Positions 20,824 to 30,204 of a stretch of 64,000 nt of DNA are shown here, piece after piece. The stretch is from Brevibacterium antiquum (GTDB taxonomy: Bacteria; Actinomycetota; Actinomycetes; Actinomycetales; Brevibacteriaceae). The position numbers and the translations under genes were made by a program. Within the stretch, counting starts at the first letter, position 1, and every line of letters starts with the position of its first letter. The DNA is taken from NCBI RefSeq assembly GCF_016107655.1, contig NZ_JABASX010000001.1, positions 310,001 through 374,000 on the forward strand. Reading direction: 5' to 3'. The notes under the pieces were generated by a model. The model was not told the origin of the DNA, did not search any database, and was given only the letters and a program-made list of their open reading frames with translations.

Positions 20824-22040
20824 CACAGGTGCTCCTGGCCGTGGACTTCGAGTTCGATCTGATCCTGTTCGAGCTCCTCAGCGAGGTCGACGACGTCACC
20901 ATTGTCGCCCGACCAGCAGATGACGTCGAACTTCTGGCGCTGTGCAGGACGGGCAGCGCCGACGTCGTCATCGTCGGTCAGTATTTCCCAGGATTGGATG
21001 CGCAGGTCATCTCCGCGATCCTCGCAGCAGGAACCGCGGTGCTGGGATTCGGCAACGACACGGTGGCACTGGAGTCCCTCGGCATCGTCAGCAGCGTTCC
21101 GTCCTCCGCAGATGCCGAGTCTGTGGCGCGGGCGATCGACGATACCCGCGATTCCACCGTCGTCCCGCCCCGACCCCTCGCTCCGCCCGGATCGCTGAAA
21201 GGGCAGGGGCGCATCGTCACGGTATGGGGTACGGGCTCATCTCCTGGTCGGACGCTGACGGCGGTCAACCTCGGCGATCATGCTGCCAGGCAAGGCCACC
21301 GCAGCGTCGTCGTCGACGCCGATACCGTGGCTGCGATGGTGGCCACGACTCTGGGGCTGACGGAGGAGTCGGCGCATCTGGCCAGCTTGTGCCGACTCGA
21401 GGTGGAGAAGACCCCGCCTGTGGACATCTCTGCCGTTCCGCATGCCGCCGTGCGCGATGACTTCCATGCTGTCACCGGACTGACCAGGCCAGACAGGTGG
21501 CCAGAAGTTCGCGCTTCGGTTCTGACAGCGGTGCTGTCCCGCCTGGCCAAGATGTTCGACCTCGTTGTCGTCGATGTCTCCGACCGGGTGGATCCCGACG
21601 ATGACTTCGCCGATCCGTTCTACGACCGGCACTGCGCGACGCGCGCCGCGCTGGAAGCCGCGGACACCGTGCTCGTCCTGGCCGCAGGCGATCCGATCGG
21701 TCTGCAGAGGCTCGTCAAACTGCTGGGCACCGAAAGAGTGGAGTCGATGGGGTCCAAGATGCGCATCGGCATCACGAAGGTGCGCTCAGGGGCTGTCGGC
21801 CATCCTGCCGAGGTGCGGATTCGGGAAGTGCTCGCCAGATTCGTTCGCCGAGACCCCGACTTCATCTTCAGCGACGACCGGTCAACAGCCGATGCCGCCA
21901 TGCTGTCCGGGCACACTCTCCATGAGGAGAATCCGAAATCTGTGCTCAGCCAGGAGATCGCTGCCGCGGTGACCGAGCTGCTGCCGCCCCGGAAGCGCTC
22001 ACGGAAGTCGGGTGCGGGGCGACGGGCGAAGTCCCTTTAG
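20820..22040 (+). CDS. CpaE-like P-loop ATPase with altered Walker A
   Basis: In this 406-residue protein residues 1-115 form a receiver-like N-terminal domain without a clear phospho-acceptor. From about 130 there is a SIMIBI/ParA-type NTPase: RIVTVWGTGSSPGRTLTAVNLG (Walker A-like loop 137-145), VVVDADTV, and LVVVDVSD. The canonical deviant Walker A (KGGxGKT) is replaced by GTGSSPGRT, so the conserved Lys before Thr is Arg and the signature Lys is missing; related actinobacterial proteins share a PGRT loop. Such proteins usually localise pili or secretion machinery. Here it is coupled only to the SAF protein. Confidence 0.82.
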   Translation: MTQVLLAVDFEFDLILFELLSEVDDVTIVARPADDVELLALCRTGSADVVIVGQYFPGLDAQVISAILAAGTAVLGFGNDTVALESLGIVSSVPSSADAESVARAIDDTRDSTVVPPRPLAPPGSLKGQGRIVTVWGTGSSPGRTLTAVNLGDHAARQGHRSVVVDADTVAAMVATTLGLTEESAHLASLCRLEVEKTPPVDISAVPHAAVRDDFHAVTGLTRPDRWPEVRASVLTAVLSRLAKMFDLVVVDVSDRVDPDDDFADPFYDRHCATRAALEAADTVLVLAAGDPIGLQRLVKLLGTERVESMGSKMRIGITKVRSGAVGHPAEVRIREVLARFVRRDPDFIFSDDRSTADAAMLSGHTLHEENPKSVLSQEIAAAVTELLPPRKRSRKSGAGRRAKSL

Positions 22041-22049
22041 GATTGGAGC

Positions 22050-22544
22050 ATGTCCATTCGCTGCTATATCCCGACCACACTGACCGCAATTCGCAGAGGG
22101 CTCGGCTCCGTGCACGCGGTCGTCCCCGATGCCCACGGTCGAGAATTGGGCGGGGATGAACTCGAAGCACGAGAATTCGACGCCCTGTGCATCGCAGCCG
22201 CTCTCGCCGCCACTCAGTCCTTCGACGATGCTGCTGCAAGCGCCCAAGAGTCTGCATCGGACTCGGGGCCGGCAGCTGCCTCACCGCGAGCCGTCATCGC
22301 CTACGACGCACCTGATTCGAGCGCTGGCGAAGACCTGGCCGAAGGATTCGACGTGCTCACCCTTCCCGAGGTCGACATGACATCAGTTGCCAGCATCCAC
22401 CTCGACGAGGTCGAGATCTGGGAAGAAGCGGCCGCTATCGCCGCCGACAGGGGACACGAGGCAGCGGAGGACCACCTCGGCGACTCCGATCTTCTCTGGT
22501 ACGACGCGACCGAGTTGGCCGAGCTGCTGCGCGAACGCGGCTGA
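22050..22544 (+). CDS. DUF6912-family protein
   Basis: This is a 164-residue protein starting MSIRCYIPTTLTAIRRGLGS. It contains the conserved pattern of small actinobacterial proteins ending in a Trp/Tyr-Asp-rich segment (DLLWYDATELAELLRERG). The middle region repeats EDLAEGFDVLTLPEVDMTSVASIHLDEVE, suggesting an alpha/beta sandwich. It starts 9 bases after the ATPase gene and is probably in the same operon. The function is unknown. Confidence 0.75.
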   Translation: MSIRCYIPTTLTAIRRGLGSVHAVVPDAHGRELGGDELEAREFDALCIAAALAATQSFDDAAASAQESASDSGPAAASPRAVIAYDAPDSSAGEDLAEGFDVLTLPEVDMTSVASIHLDEVEIWEEAAAIAADRGHEAAEDHLGDSDLLWYDATELAELLRERG

Positions 22545-22578
22545 GTCCCGATCAGCCCGGACCGCTCAAGCCAGTGCC

Positions 22579-23043
22579 TCAGGAGTGCTCGAGCTTGGCC
22601 AGTCGGTCGGCAAGTCGCTTCTCAAGAATGGGCACAACTGCCTGCTCGATCATCGACCCGAAGAGGGGAATCGAGGAACTGACCTCGGCGCGCACCGCCA
22701 GAGAGGTTCCCGAACCATTCTGAACCAGCGCAATGAGCGCATCGATCTCAACGGGCACTCCGGCCGCATGAGCGGTCATCCGGATCTCTGCGCTGTCGCC
22801 GATCACATCGCCGGGAATCATATAGACCTCGACGAGTTCCGCATCCGCCGGAAGGCGAGAAGCCAGGGCGGAGGGCATTTCACTCTTGGGCATCGGCGTC
22901 TTCACCGTCACCTCGGTGTCGGGGTCGATCCGCTCGGCATGGGCCTCGGATCCCAGCGACTGCCAGGTCGAGACATCGGCAAGTCGGAGGAGAAAATCCG
23001 ACAGAGCCTCCGAGTATTCATGGTTGAGTGTCAGAGTTCGCAT
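22579..23043 (-). CDS. DUF2505 (SRPBCC-like) protein
   Basis: The 154-residue call uses the ATG at 23043 (MRTLTLNHEYSEALSDFL); the open frame extends to 23109 without support. The protein has the DUF2505 layout: a helix-grip fold beginning with the Tyr-rich N-terminus, VTVKTPMPKSEMPSALASRLPADAELVEVY, and a C-terminal amphipathic helix (MIEQAVVPILEKRLADRLAKLE). SRPBCC folds bind hydrophobic ligands; no ligand is known. It is convergent with the DUF6912 gene and divergent from gdh. Confidence 0.85.
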   Translation of the reverse strand: MRTLTLNHEYSEALSDFLLRLADVSTWQSLGSEAHAERIDPDTEVTVKTPMPKSEMPSALASRLPADAELVEVYMIPGDVIGDSAEIRMTAHAAGVPVEIDALIALVQNGSGTSLAVRAEVSSSIPLFGSMIEQAVVPILEKRLADRLAKLEHS

Positions 23044-23182
23044 GGCTCCAGTTTGCCAGGAGATCAGCGTCGTGGCGCGGCATGGCTGTCGGCGTGCCTT
23101 TCTCCGCATTTGAGCATAGTGTGGGTGGTGGCGGTTCGACGTCGAGCCGCTGTCAATTTTGCGCGCTGATCATAGAGGTGAC

Positions 23183-26100
23183 ATGGTGTCTCAGGTCTCA
23201 TATTCGGACATTGCAGAAGAGTGGAGGAAGCAGAGGGGACAAGGTGCCCCGGAGAACTTCATCGAAGCGTACTATCCGCGTCTCGAACCTGGCACTTCCG
23301 AAGCAGGAACCCAGGCGCTGGCCGCAGCGGCCGCCTCACACTACGCTCTAGGACTTGAGTACGACGGCAGGTCACCGGTGATCTCCATCTACAACCCGGA
23401 CGTCGACTCTCCCGAGTTCCGCGATAACCACACTGTCATCGCCATGGTCCTGACCGACATGCCCCACCTCGTGTCCTCGATCGTCAGCGATCTGGCCACC
23501 AGCGGTCGTGCCATCCGTCAGGTCCACCACCCCATCATCGCCGTCGAGGGACAGGGCTCGGACCTGTCCGTGCTGTCTCGGGCCGAGGCCCCAGCGGTCT
23601 CTGCCGATACAGCTGGCATCCCTCTCGTATCCGAACCCGCCGAGGCGAGCGGATCCCTCCTTCCGCAGCAGCAGTCCTGGATTCGCCTCGAGATCGATCG
23701 ACTCCCGGAAGAGGATCTCGCCGGGCTCGAAGACCAGCTGCGCAGCGTCCTCGACTACGTTTCGGCCGCGGCCACCGACGCCAGCGCCATGGCGATCCGG
23801 GCCAAGGACATTGCCAAGGAACTGCAGGCGCAGCCGCCACGTTCAGAACTCGCCTCCGAGGCCGAGGCAGCCGCCGAGCTGCTCAACTGGCTTGACGGCC
23901 ACTTCACGTTCCTCGGATACCGCGAATACGACTACTCTCACGACGAGAGCCAGAGCAGCCTCGAACCGATTGAGCACACGTCCTTAGGCATCTCCACTCT
24001 GCGGCCGCTGGTGAAGTCGCCGCTGAGTCGGGCTGTGGCCGATAAGGCCAGTGAACCGCATGTGCTGGTGCTGACGAAAGCGAACTCACGTTCACGCGTG
24101 ATCCGCGGGTCATTCATGGACTACATCGGGGTCAAGACCTTCGACTCGGCCGGTGAGATCGTCGGTGAGCGCCGCTTCGTCGGCGTCTTCAAGCCTGAGT
24201 TCTACAACGACAGCGTTCTCAACATCCCGGTCATCAACCGCAAGGTGCGCAAGATCCTCTCCGCCAGCGGATTCCCGGCAGGATCACATTCGGCGAATGA
24301 GCTCCTGGGCGTCCTCGAGACCTACCCGCGCGATGACCTCCTGCACGACGAGACCACGACGATCTTCGATGTCGTCATGCAGATCGTGGACATGCAGGAA
24401 CGTCGCCAATCACGGGTCTTCGTCCGCCGTGACCCCTACCAGCGGTTCGTCTCCGTCATCCTCTACCTGCCTCGCGACCTCTACGACACGGCGGCGCGCA
24501 TGCGAGTCCAGGAAGTGCTGCGGAAGTTCTACCACGCTGAGAGCGTCGACTTCGATGTGCTGCTGACAGAATCCGCACTGGCCCGCATTCACTTCGTGGC
24601 CCGTGTCGCCCGTGACGTGGAACTGCCGCAGATCGAACCAGAGACCGTGGAGAAGCGGATCGTCGGCGCCGTGCGCTCCTGGTCCGAAGACGTCCACGCT
24701 TTCCTCGCTCCCACAGAGCGAGGTGACAGCGACAGCTCCGTGGCACGCGCGAACCGGTGGTCGAAGGCCTTCCCACCCAGCTACGAAGAACACCACTCTC
24801 CGGCCGACGCCATCGCCGACGTCGCCCGGTTCGAAGCGCTGGAGTCCGGTGACGGACCCGCCGTGCGCCTCTACAGTCCCGAAGAATCCACGGACGCTCC
24901 AGTGCGCCTGGCCCTCTACCGCAACGAACGTGTCGGGCTGTCGGAAGTGCTGCCATTCCTCACCGCCTTCGGAGCGACCGTACTCGACGAACGCCCCCAT
25001 GAGCTGGACCTCGCCGACGGGTCGCACCGCTACATCTACGACTTCGGACTCACCTTCCCCGAAACCCTCGACGACGGTGACTGCGAACGGATCTCCGAGG
25101 CGTTCATGGCCGGCTGGGAGGGCAAGAAGGAGGCAGGAGTCTTCGACCGCCTCGTCGTCTGCGGAATGCATTGGAAACACGTGACGATCATCCGCGCGCT
25201 GGGCAAATACCTGCGCCAAGCCGGCTTCACCTACTCCGACGCCTACGTCGGCGAGGTCTACAGCGACAACCCGGAGATCTCACGGCTCCTGGTCGACTAC
25301 TTCTTCGCGAAGTTCGATCCCACCGCTGACGGAGCCGCACGCGAAGACAGGATGGCCGAACTCAACGAGTCGATCGAATCGTCACTCAGCGATGTTGCCA
25401 GCCTCGACGCGGACCGTGTCCTGCGGTCTTCTCTCGAACTGCTGCGCGCCACAGTGAGGACGAACTACTTCCTCGACGAGACCGGCGAGCTGCCGACGGC
25501 ACTCGTGCTCAAGATCCGCGCCAACGAACTCAGCTTCGTGCCCAAGCCCAAACCAGCACTGGAGATGTGGGTGTACTCGCCTCAGGTCGAAGGCGTGCAC
25601 CTGCGCTTCGGCACAGTGGCCCGTGGCGGCCTGCGGTGGTCCGATCGTCGCGACGACTTCCGCACCGAGGTCCTCGGCCTGGTCAAGGCGCAGATGGTCA
25701 AGAACGCACTCATCGTGCCGACCGGTGCCAAGGGCGGATTCTTCCCCAAGCAGCTGCCCCCGATGAGCGACCGGGACGCGTGGATGGCCGCCGGCCAAGC
25801 CGCCTACGAGGTCTTCATCGAAAGCCTCCTCGAAGTCGCTGACAACCTGGTCTACGGCGCGAACGGCGCCCAGGAGGTCGTCCACCCGGACCGCGTCGTG
25901 AGACACGACGGAGATGACTACTATCTGGTCGTCGCTGCCGATAAGGGCACCGCTCGCTTCTCGGATGTGGCCAACGCGATCGCCGAACGCCGCGACTTCT
26001 GGCTCGGCGATGCCTTCGCCTCCGGCGGATCCGTCGGCTATGACCATAAGAAGATGGCCATCACCTCTCGTGGTGCCTGGAAGTCCGTGGAACGACACTT

Positions 26101-28072
26101 CCGGGAACTCGGAGTCAACACCGCCGCCGATGACTTCACAGTCGTGGGCATCGGAGACATGAGCGGTGACGTCTTCGGCAACGGCATGCTGCGCAGCGAA
26201 CACATCCGCCTCGTGGCAGCCTTCGATCACAGGGACATCTTCCTCGACCCGAATCCGGACGCAGCACGCAGCTTCGTGGAACGCAAGCGTCTCTTCGACC
26301 TGCCGCGCTCAAGCTGGCAGGACTACGACCGAGAGCTCATCTCCACCGGAGGCGGAGTCTTCCCCCGATCGGCGAAGTCCATCGATCTCAGCTCCGAAGC
26401 CGCGGCCGTACTGGGACTCGAGCCCGGTAAGCGCAGCCCCGCCGAGCTGATGTCACAGATCCTCAAGGCCCCCGTCGACCTCGTCTACAACGGCGGCATC
26501 GGCACCTACATCAAGTCCTCGGACGAGAGCCATGCAGACGTCGGAGACAAAGCCAACGACGCCATCCGCATCGATGGTCGTGACGTGCGCAGCCGGGTCG
26601 TCGGAGAAGGCGGCAACCTCGGTGTGACCCAGCTGGGCCGTGTCGAAGCGGCGCTGAACGGCGTGGCGATCAACACCGACGCCGTCGACAACTCGGCAGG
26701 TGTGGACAGCTCCGACCATGAGGTCAACATCAAGCTGCTTCTGCGCACCCTGCTCCACAAGGGCGCCTTCGCCGCAGAAGATCGCGAACGTGTGCTGCTG
26801 TCCTTCACCGACGACGTCGCCGACCGGGTCCTGGCCAACAACTACGCACAGAACGTCGTCCTCGGTGAGGCTCGGGCCCAGACAGAGTCCATGTCGGGCA
26901 CCTATGGTCGGATGCTGAGATACCTGGAGGAGAACGGCGACCTCGATCGTCAGGTCGAGTTCCTGCCCGATGCGCAGGAACTGACCAAACGTGAGTTCAG
27001 CGCCTATGTCTCCCCGGAACTGGCGGTTCTCCTCGCCTATGCCAAGATGCATGCCGCCGATGAGATCCTGGACAGCGTGGTTCCCGATGAGGAGTGGATG
27101 AAGCGGGAACTGACCTCCTACTTCCCCGACTCCCTTGTCGAGAAGTACGGAGAGCTCATCCCGGAACACCCCCTGCACCGGGAGATCGCGACAGCCAAGC
27201 TCGTCAACCGGATGATCGACCGCGGCGGACTCACCTACGTCTACCGGATGCTGGAAGAGACCCCCGCCTCGGTGCCGCAGATCGCCCGTGTCTTCGTCGT
27301 CGTCTCCGAGATCTTCGGACTCGATGACTTCTTCGAAGCGGTGTGCGCACTCGACAACAAGGTGCCGACCGCAGTCCAGGTCCAGCTGCAGCACGCCTAT
27401 GTGCGTCTGCTCGATCGGTCGTCGCGCTGGTTGGTGCAGCAGGCACCGGACACCCTCGACGTCGATTCCGGCATCGAGCGCTACGGCAACGTCGTCGCAG
27501 CTCTGCGAGCTCGCGTGCCCGACCTCGTCGACGGCTTCGACGCCGAGAGCATGAGGGCAACGGCACAGGGCTACATCGACGAAGGCGTGCCGAGCGAACT
27601 CGCATGGCGCGCGGCAGCCCTGCTCGATGAGTTCGTACTTCTCGACATTGCCCAGCTGTCTGCCCGTGCGGGTGAATCCGCAGAGGACGTCGCTGAACTC
27701 TACTACGCTGTCAACGACAAGTTCTCCGGTTCGCAGGTGCTCACTCTCATCGGCGATCTCGACCGCAGCGACCGGTGGTCGGCCTTGGCACGGGGCTCGC
27801 TGCGCGATGACTTCTACTCATCGATCCTGTCGGTGGCCGGCACGGTCCTCGCCGCGACCGACTCGCCGATCTCCGGGACTCCAGACGAGCGAGCCGGTCA
27901 GCGTCTGACCGAATGGCTCGAACGCAATGAGACCGTGGCCGCACGGGTGCTGGATACGACCGAGACGATCCTCGGACTCGAGACCGTCACCCAAGCCCCG
28001 CTGTCGGTGCTGCTGCGCATGATGCGCGGTGTTGTCCGCTCCTCGGCATGGGAATCGGAGCAGGCCGTCTGA
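23183..28072 (+). CDS. gdh: NAD-specific glutamate dehydrogenase, large (180 kDa class)
   Basis: This 1629-residue protein starts at the ATG at 23183 (MVSQVSYSDIAEEW), with AGAGGTG upstream. It oxidatively deaminates glutamate to 2-oxoglutarate and ammonia with NAD+. An N-terminal regulatory half with ACT-like regions precedes the catalytic part: GGLRWSDRRDDFRTEVLGLVKAQMVKNALIVPTGAKGGFF (about 811-855) and the dinucleotide-binding segment GIGDMSGDVFGNGMLRS (about 988-1005), with the end of the domain near YNGGIGTYIK. The family is known in Streptomyces, mycobacteria and Pseudomonas; the mycobacterial enzyme is controlled by GarA. It is monocistronic, followed by a strong hairpin. Confidence 0.97.
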   Translation: MVSQVSYSDIAEEWRKQRGQGAPENFIEAYYPRLEPGTSEAGTQALAAAAASHYALGLEYDGRSPVISIYNPDVDSPEFRDNHTVIAMVLTDMPHLVSSIVSDLATSGRAIRQVHHPIIAVEGQGSDLSVLSRAEAPAVSADTAGIPLVSEPAEASGSLLPQQQSWIRLEIDRLPEEDLAGLEDQLRSVLDYVSAAATDASAMAIRAKDIAKELQAQPPRSELASEAEAAAELLNWLDGHFTFLGYREYDYSHDESQSSLEPIEHTSLGISTLRPLVKSPLSRAVADKASEPHVLVLTKANSRSRVIRGSFMDYIGVKTFDSAGEIVGERRFVGVFKPEFYNDSVLNIPVINRKVRKILSASGFPAGSHSANELLGVLETYPRDDLLHDETTTIFDVVMQIVDMQERRQSRVFVRRDPYQRFVSVILYLPRDLYDTAARMRVQEVLRKFYHAESVDFDVLLTESALARIHFVARVARDVELPQIEPETVEKRIVGAVRSWSEDVHAFLAPTERGDSDSSVARANRWSKAFPPSYEEHHSPADAIADVARFEALESGDGPAVRLYSPEESTDAPVRLALYRNERVGLSEVLPFLTAFGATVLDERPHELDLADGSHRYIYDFGLTFPETLDDGDCERISEAFMAGWEGKKEAGVFDRLVVCGMHWKHVTIIRALGKYLRQAGFTYSDAYVGEVYSDNPEISRLLVDYFFAKFDPTADGAAREDRMAELNESIESSLSDVASLDADRVLRSSLELLRATVRTNYFLDETGELPTALVLKIRANELSFVPKPKPALEMWVYSPQVEGVHLRFGTVARGGLRWSDRRDDFRTEVLGLVKAQMVKNALIVPTGAKGGFFPKQLPPMSDRDAWMAAGQAAYEVFIESLLEVADNLVYGANGAQEVVHPDRVVRHDGDDYYLVVAADKGTARFSDVANAIAERRDFWLGDAFASGGSVGYDHKKMAITSRGAWKSVERHFRELGVNTAADDFTVVGIGDMSGDVFGNGMLRSEHIRLVAAFDHRDIFLDPNPDAARSFVERKRLFDLPRSSWQDYDRELISTGGGVFPRSAKSIDLSSEAAAVLGLEPGKRSPAELMSQILKAPVDLVYNGGIGTYIKSSDESHADVGDKANDAIRIDGRDVRSRVVGEGGNLGVTQLGRVEAALNGVAINTDAVDNSAGVDSSDHEVNIKLLLRTLLHKGAFAAEDRERVLLSFTDDVADRVLANNYAQNVVLGEARAQTESMSGTYGRMLRYLEENGDLDRQVEFLPDAQELTKREFSAYVSPELAVLLAYAKMHAADEILDSVVPDEEWMKRELTSYFPDSLVEKYGELIPEHPLHREIATAKLVNRMIDRGGLTYVYRMLEETPASVPQIARVFVVVSEIFGLDDFFEAVCALDNKVPTAVQVQLQHAYVRLLDRSSRWLVQQAPDTLDVDSGIERYGNVVAALRARVPDLVDGFDAESMRATAQGYIDEGVPSELAWRAAALLDEFVLLDIAQLSARAGESAEDVAELYYAVNDKFSGSQVLTLIGDLDRSDRWSALARGSLRDDFYSSILSVAGTVLAATDSPISGTPDERAGQRLTEWLERNETVAARVLDTTETILGLETVTQAPLSVLLRMMRGVVRSSAWESEQAV

Positions 28073-28120
28073 GCAGTGACCCCAACTGATCAGTGATAGC
28101 GTCAGATCATTACTGACGTC

Positions 28121-28156
28121 GACAGACTTCGCGGGCTTGGAGCCTGCGGGTCTGTC
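28121..28156 (+). terminator. Hairpin downstream of gdh
   Basis: This is a two-part stem: GACAGAC/GTCTGTC (28121-28127, 28150-28156) and CGCGGGC/GCCTGCG (28130-28136, 28142-28148, one G-T pair) with a TTGGA loop. A weaker GTCAG-N7-CTGAC hairpin precedes it. There is no clear T-run, so it may be a terminator or an element in the pdtaS 5' region. Confidence 0.6.
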
Positions 28157-28212
28157 GGCGTCTGTGCCGCCATCATCGGCCTGTGCCGTTGCCCATCCGG
28201 AAGAAGAACACA

Positions 28213-29727
28213 GTGCTCAACGAACTCCTGGCCGCCGAAGGCATCACTGACGAAACCGATGTCGAACACATCCACCTGTTGGTGGGGGACTGGCAGCTCA
28301 TCTCCGACCTGTCCTTTGCCGACCTCGTCCTGTGGGTGCCCTCGGCCAGCGGGGCCTACACAGTGGTGGCGCATTCGCGTCCGACCACGGGTGCGACCCT
28401 GTTCAATCGCGACCTCATCGGAGCCCGAGCCACCGGACTCGAACGGGAGCTCCTGGACACGGCAGCGAGCTCACATGAACTGGTCACGAAGGTGGCGCAG
28501 GCGAAATCCCTCGGCGTCAACGCCGGAACCGATGACACGGAAGTCTCCGCCGAGGCGGTGCCCCTCGTCCGTGGGGGAGTGACGATCGCCATCTTGGTCC
28601 GGTACTCCGAGGAGCTCCGTCGTCGCGGTTCCTCACGCCTGGAGAAGTTCTACACACAATCCGCGATGTCGTTGCTGATCATGATCGCGCAGGGTGCCTT
28701 TCCCGACCGGGAGGCACCCAGCGGAGCCCGGCACGGCGAACCGCGCGTCGGAGACGGCATCTTCATCCTTGATCGTGACTCCCACGTCCAATACGCCTCC
28801 CCGAACGCGGTCTCTCTCATGCACCGTCTGGGCCACCGCGGTGAGATCGAAGGGGACTACCTCGCTGAGGTGGTCTCGAGTCTGAGCACAGAGCTGCGTC
28901 AGGTCGATGAGACGCTTCCGCTCGTGCTCACCGGTCGTGCCCCCTGGCGGACCGAGCTCGAAGTCGGTCGGACGAGTGTGTCGCTGCGGGCGATCCCGCT
29001 GACCGATGACGGCACTCGCACCGGCGCGATCGTCCTGGCTCGGGATGTCTCGGAGATCAGACGACGCAAGCGCGAGCTGCTCTCACGCGATGCGATGATC
29101 AAAGAGATGCACCACCGGGTCAAGAACAACCTGCAGACCGTTTCGGCACTGCTGCGTCTGCAGACTCGTCGGATCGACAGCCCCGAGGCGAAGGGTGCTC
29201 TGACGGAGGCGATGCGCCGAGTCTCGATCATCGCCGTCGTCCATGACGTGCTCAGCCAGGGAGTCGAATCGGAGGTGGACTTCGACGAGGTCGTCGACAA
29301 GGGGCTGCGCCTGACGCCCGAGCTGACGAGTCCACTGGTCCAGATCAGCCTCAAGCGCTGCGGCAGCTTCGGCACCATCTCCTCAGCGGACGCCACCTCA
29401 TTGGCCCTGGCGATCACTGAGCTCATCACCAATGCGATCGAGCACGGGTTCCCGGTCGCTGAGCAGGAGAACCTCGCTCCGGGCGAGACGCTCACCGGAC
29501 ATGTGTGGGTGACTCCGGAACGCGAGGGCGATCACCTGCATGTCACGATCGCCGACGACGGTGTGGGACTGGGGGAGGACCACAGTCCCGGCAACGGGCT
29601 GGGCACGCAGATCGTGAAGACCCTGGTCTCTGCCGACCTGGCGGGTTCGATCCAATGGCAGGAACGTGAGGGCGGCGGAACCGTGGCGATTCTCGACGTG
29701 CCTCTGCGCCCCGACTCCTACGACTGA
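28213..29727 (+). CDS. pdtaS: Sensor histidine kinase PdtaS
   Basis: The GTG at 28213 is preferred (GGAAG upstream and family-like N-terminus LNELLAAEGI), giving 504 residues; a GTG at 28183 would add ten. An N-terminal GAF-type domain (about 1-150, with LSFADLVLWVP) and a PAS domain (about 180-285) precede a HisKA_2 domain with phospho-acceptor His in MIKEMHHRVKNNLQTVSALLRLQ and an HATPase (LAITELITNAIEHGF, NGLGTQIVKTLV). PdtaS is the soluble kinase for PdtaR, an RNA-binding antiterminator; in mycobacteria it senses copper/NO. The pairing with convergent whiB1 is the same as in Mycobacterium. Confidence 0.94.
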   Translation: MLNELLAAEGITDETDVEHIHLLVGDWQLISDLSFADLVLWVPSASGAYTVVAHSRPTTGATLFNRDLIGARATGLERELLDTAASSHELVTKVAQAKSLGVNAGTDDTEVSAEAVPLVRGGVTIAILVRYSEELRRRGSSRLEKFYTQSAMSLLIMIAQGAFPDREAPSGARHGEPRVGDGIFILDRDSHVQYASPNAVSLMHRLGHRGEIEGDYLAEVVSSLSTELRQVDETLPLVLTGRAPWRTELEVGRTSVSLRAIPLTDDGTRTGAIVLARDVSEIRRRKRELLSRDAMIKEMHHRVKNNLQTVSALLRLQTRRIDSPEAKGALTEAMRRVSIIAVVHDVLSQGVESEVDFDEVVDKGLRLTPELTSPLVQISLKRCGSFGTISSADATSLALAITELITNAIEHGFPVAEQENLAPGETLTGHVWVTPEREGDHLHVTIADDGVGLGEDHSPGNGLGTQIVKTLVSADLAGSIQWQEREGGGTVAILDVPLRPDSYD

Positions 29728-29784
29728 AATCGGCAGAAACCGGCCTCAATCAGCGACTTCACGACAAAACACCCTGCGACCAGT

Positions 29785-29812
29785 GAATCACCCCTTGGCA
29801 AAGGGGTGATTC
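29785..29812. terminator. 12-bp hairpin downstream of pdtaS
   Basis: The perfect inverted repeat GAATCACCCCTT with its complement (29785-29796 and 29801-29812) has a 4-base loop GGCA. It lies 57 bases after the pdtaS stop in a convergent gap and is a likely terminator. Confidence 0.7.
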
Positions 29813-29858
29813 GGCACTGACAGTGCGGGTTCATGGCTGTGGGTCGGGTGCGGACACG

Positions 29859-29913
29859 ATTGAGTCCCTTGCTCAGAATGCGAAGATCTCGTATTCCGAG
29901 CAAGGGACTCAAT
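29859..29913. terminator. Long 24-bp imperfect hairpin between pdtaS and whiB1
   Basis: The outer stem is 16 perfect base pairs (29859-29874 and 29898-29913, ATTGAGTCCCTTGCTC). After a one-base mismatch there is an inner stem of 8 bp with one G-T pair (GAATGCGA/TCGTATTC) and loop AGATC. It probably terminates whiB1 from the right and acts as a second barrier to pdtaS read-through; its size is unusual for a terminator. Confidence 0.65.
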
Positions 29914-29955
29914 TGGCGAATATCTGCGACCGCCTGTCTCTAGCCGCTGAAGGAT

Positions 29956-30204
29956 TCAGCCAGCGCGGCGGGCACGTGCGGCGCGACGTTTGAGCGCACG
30001 ACGCTCATCTTCGCTGAGACCGCCCCAGACACCAGCATCCTGACCGGACTCCAGAGCCCACTGCAGGCAGGTCTCCACTACTTCACAGCGGCGGCATACA
30101 GTCTTAGCCTCTTCGATCTGAAGCAGGGCAGGACCGGTGTTTCCGATCGGGAAGAACAGTTCCGGATCCTCATTGAGGCATGCTGCACGATGTCGCCAAT
30201 CCAT
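29956..30204 (-). CDS. whiB1: WhiB-family iron-sulfur regulator WhiB1
   Basis: This is an 82-residue protein from MDWRHRAACLNEDPELFFP, with AAAGG upstream; the longer open frame to 30333 is not coding. The four cluster ligands are C9, C37, C40 and C46, followed by the WhiB signature GVWGGLSEDERRALKRR. Spacing and sequence match WhiB1 of Mycobacterium, an essential 4Fe-4S, nitric-oxide-sensitive regulator that binds the primary sigma factor. The gene neighbourhood (pdtaS convergent) is conserved as well. A CRP-like site lies about 115 bases upstream of the start. Confidence 0.96.
   Translation of the reverse strand: MDWRHRAACLNEDPELFFPIGNTGPALLQIEEAKTVCRRCEVVETCLQWALESGQDAGVWGGLSEDERRALKRRAARARRAG

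Noticed and set aside
25382..26230. 282-codon minus-strand frame inside gdh
   Set aside because: It lies within the catalytic half of the glutamate dehydrogenase, whose plus-strand sequence is conserved throughout.
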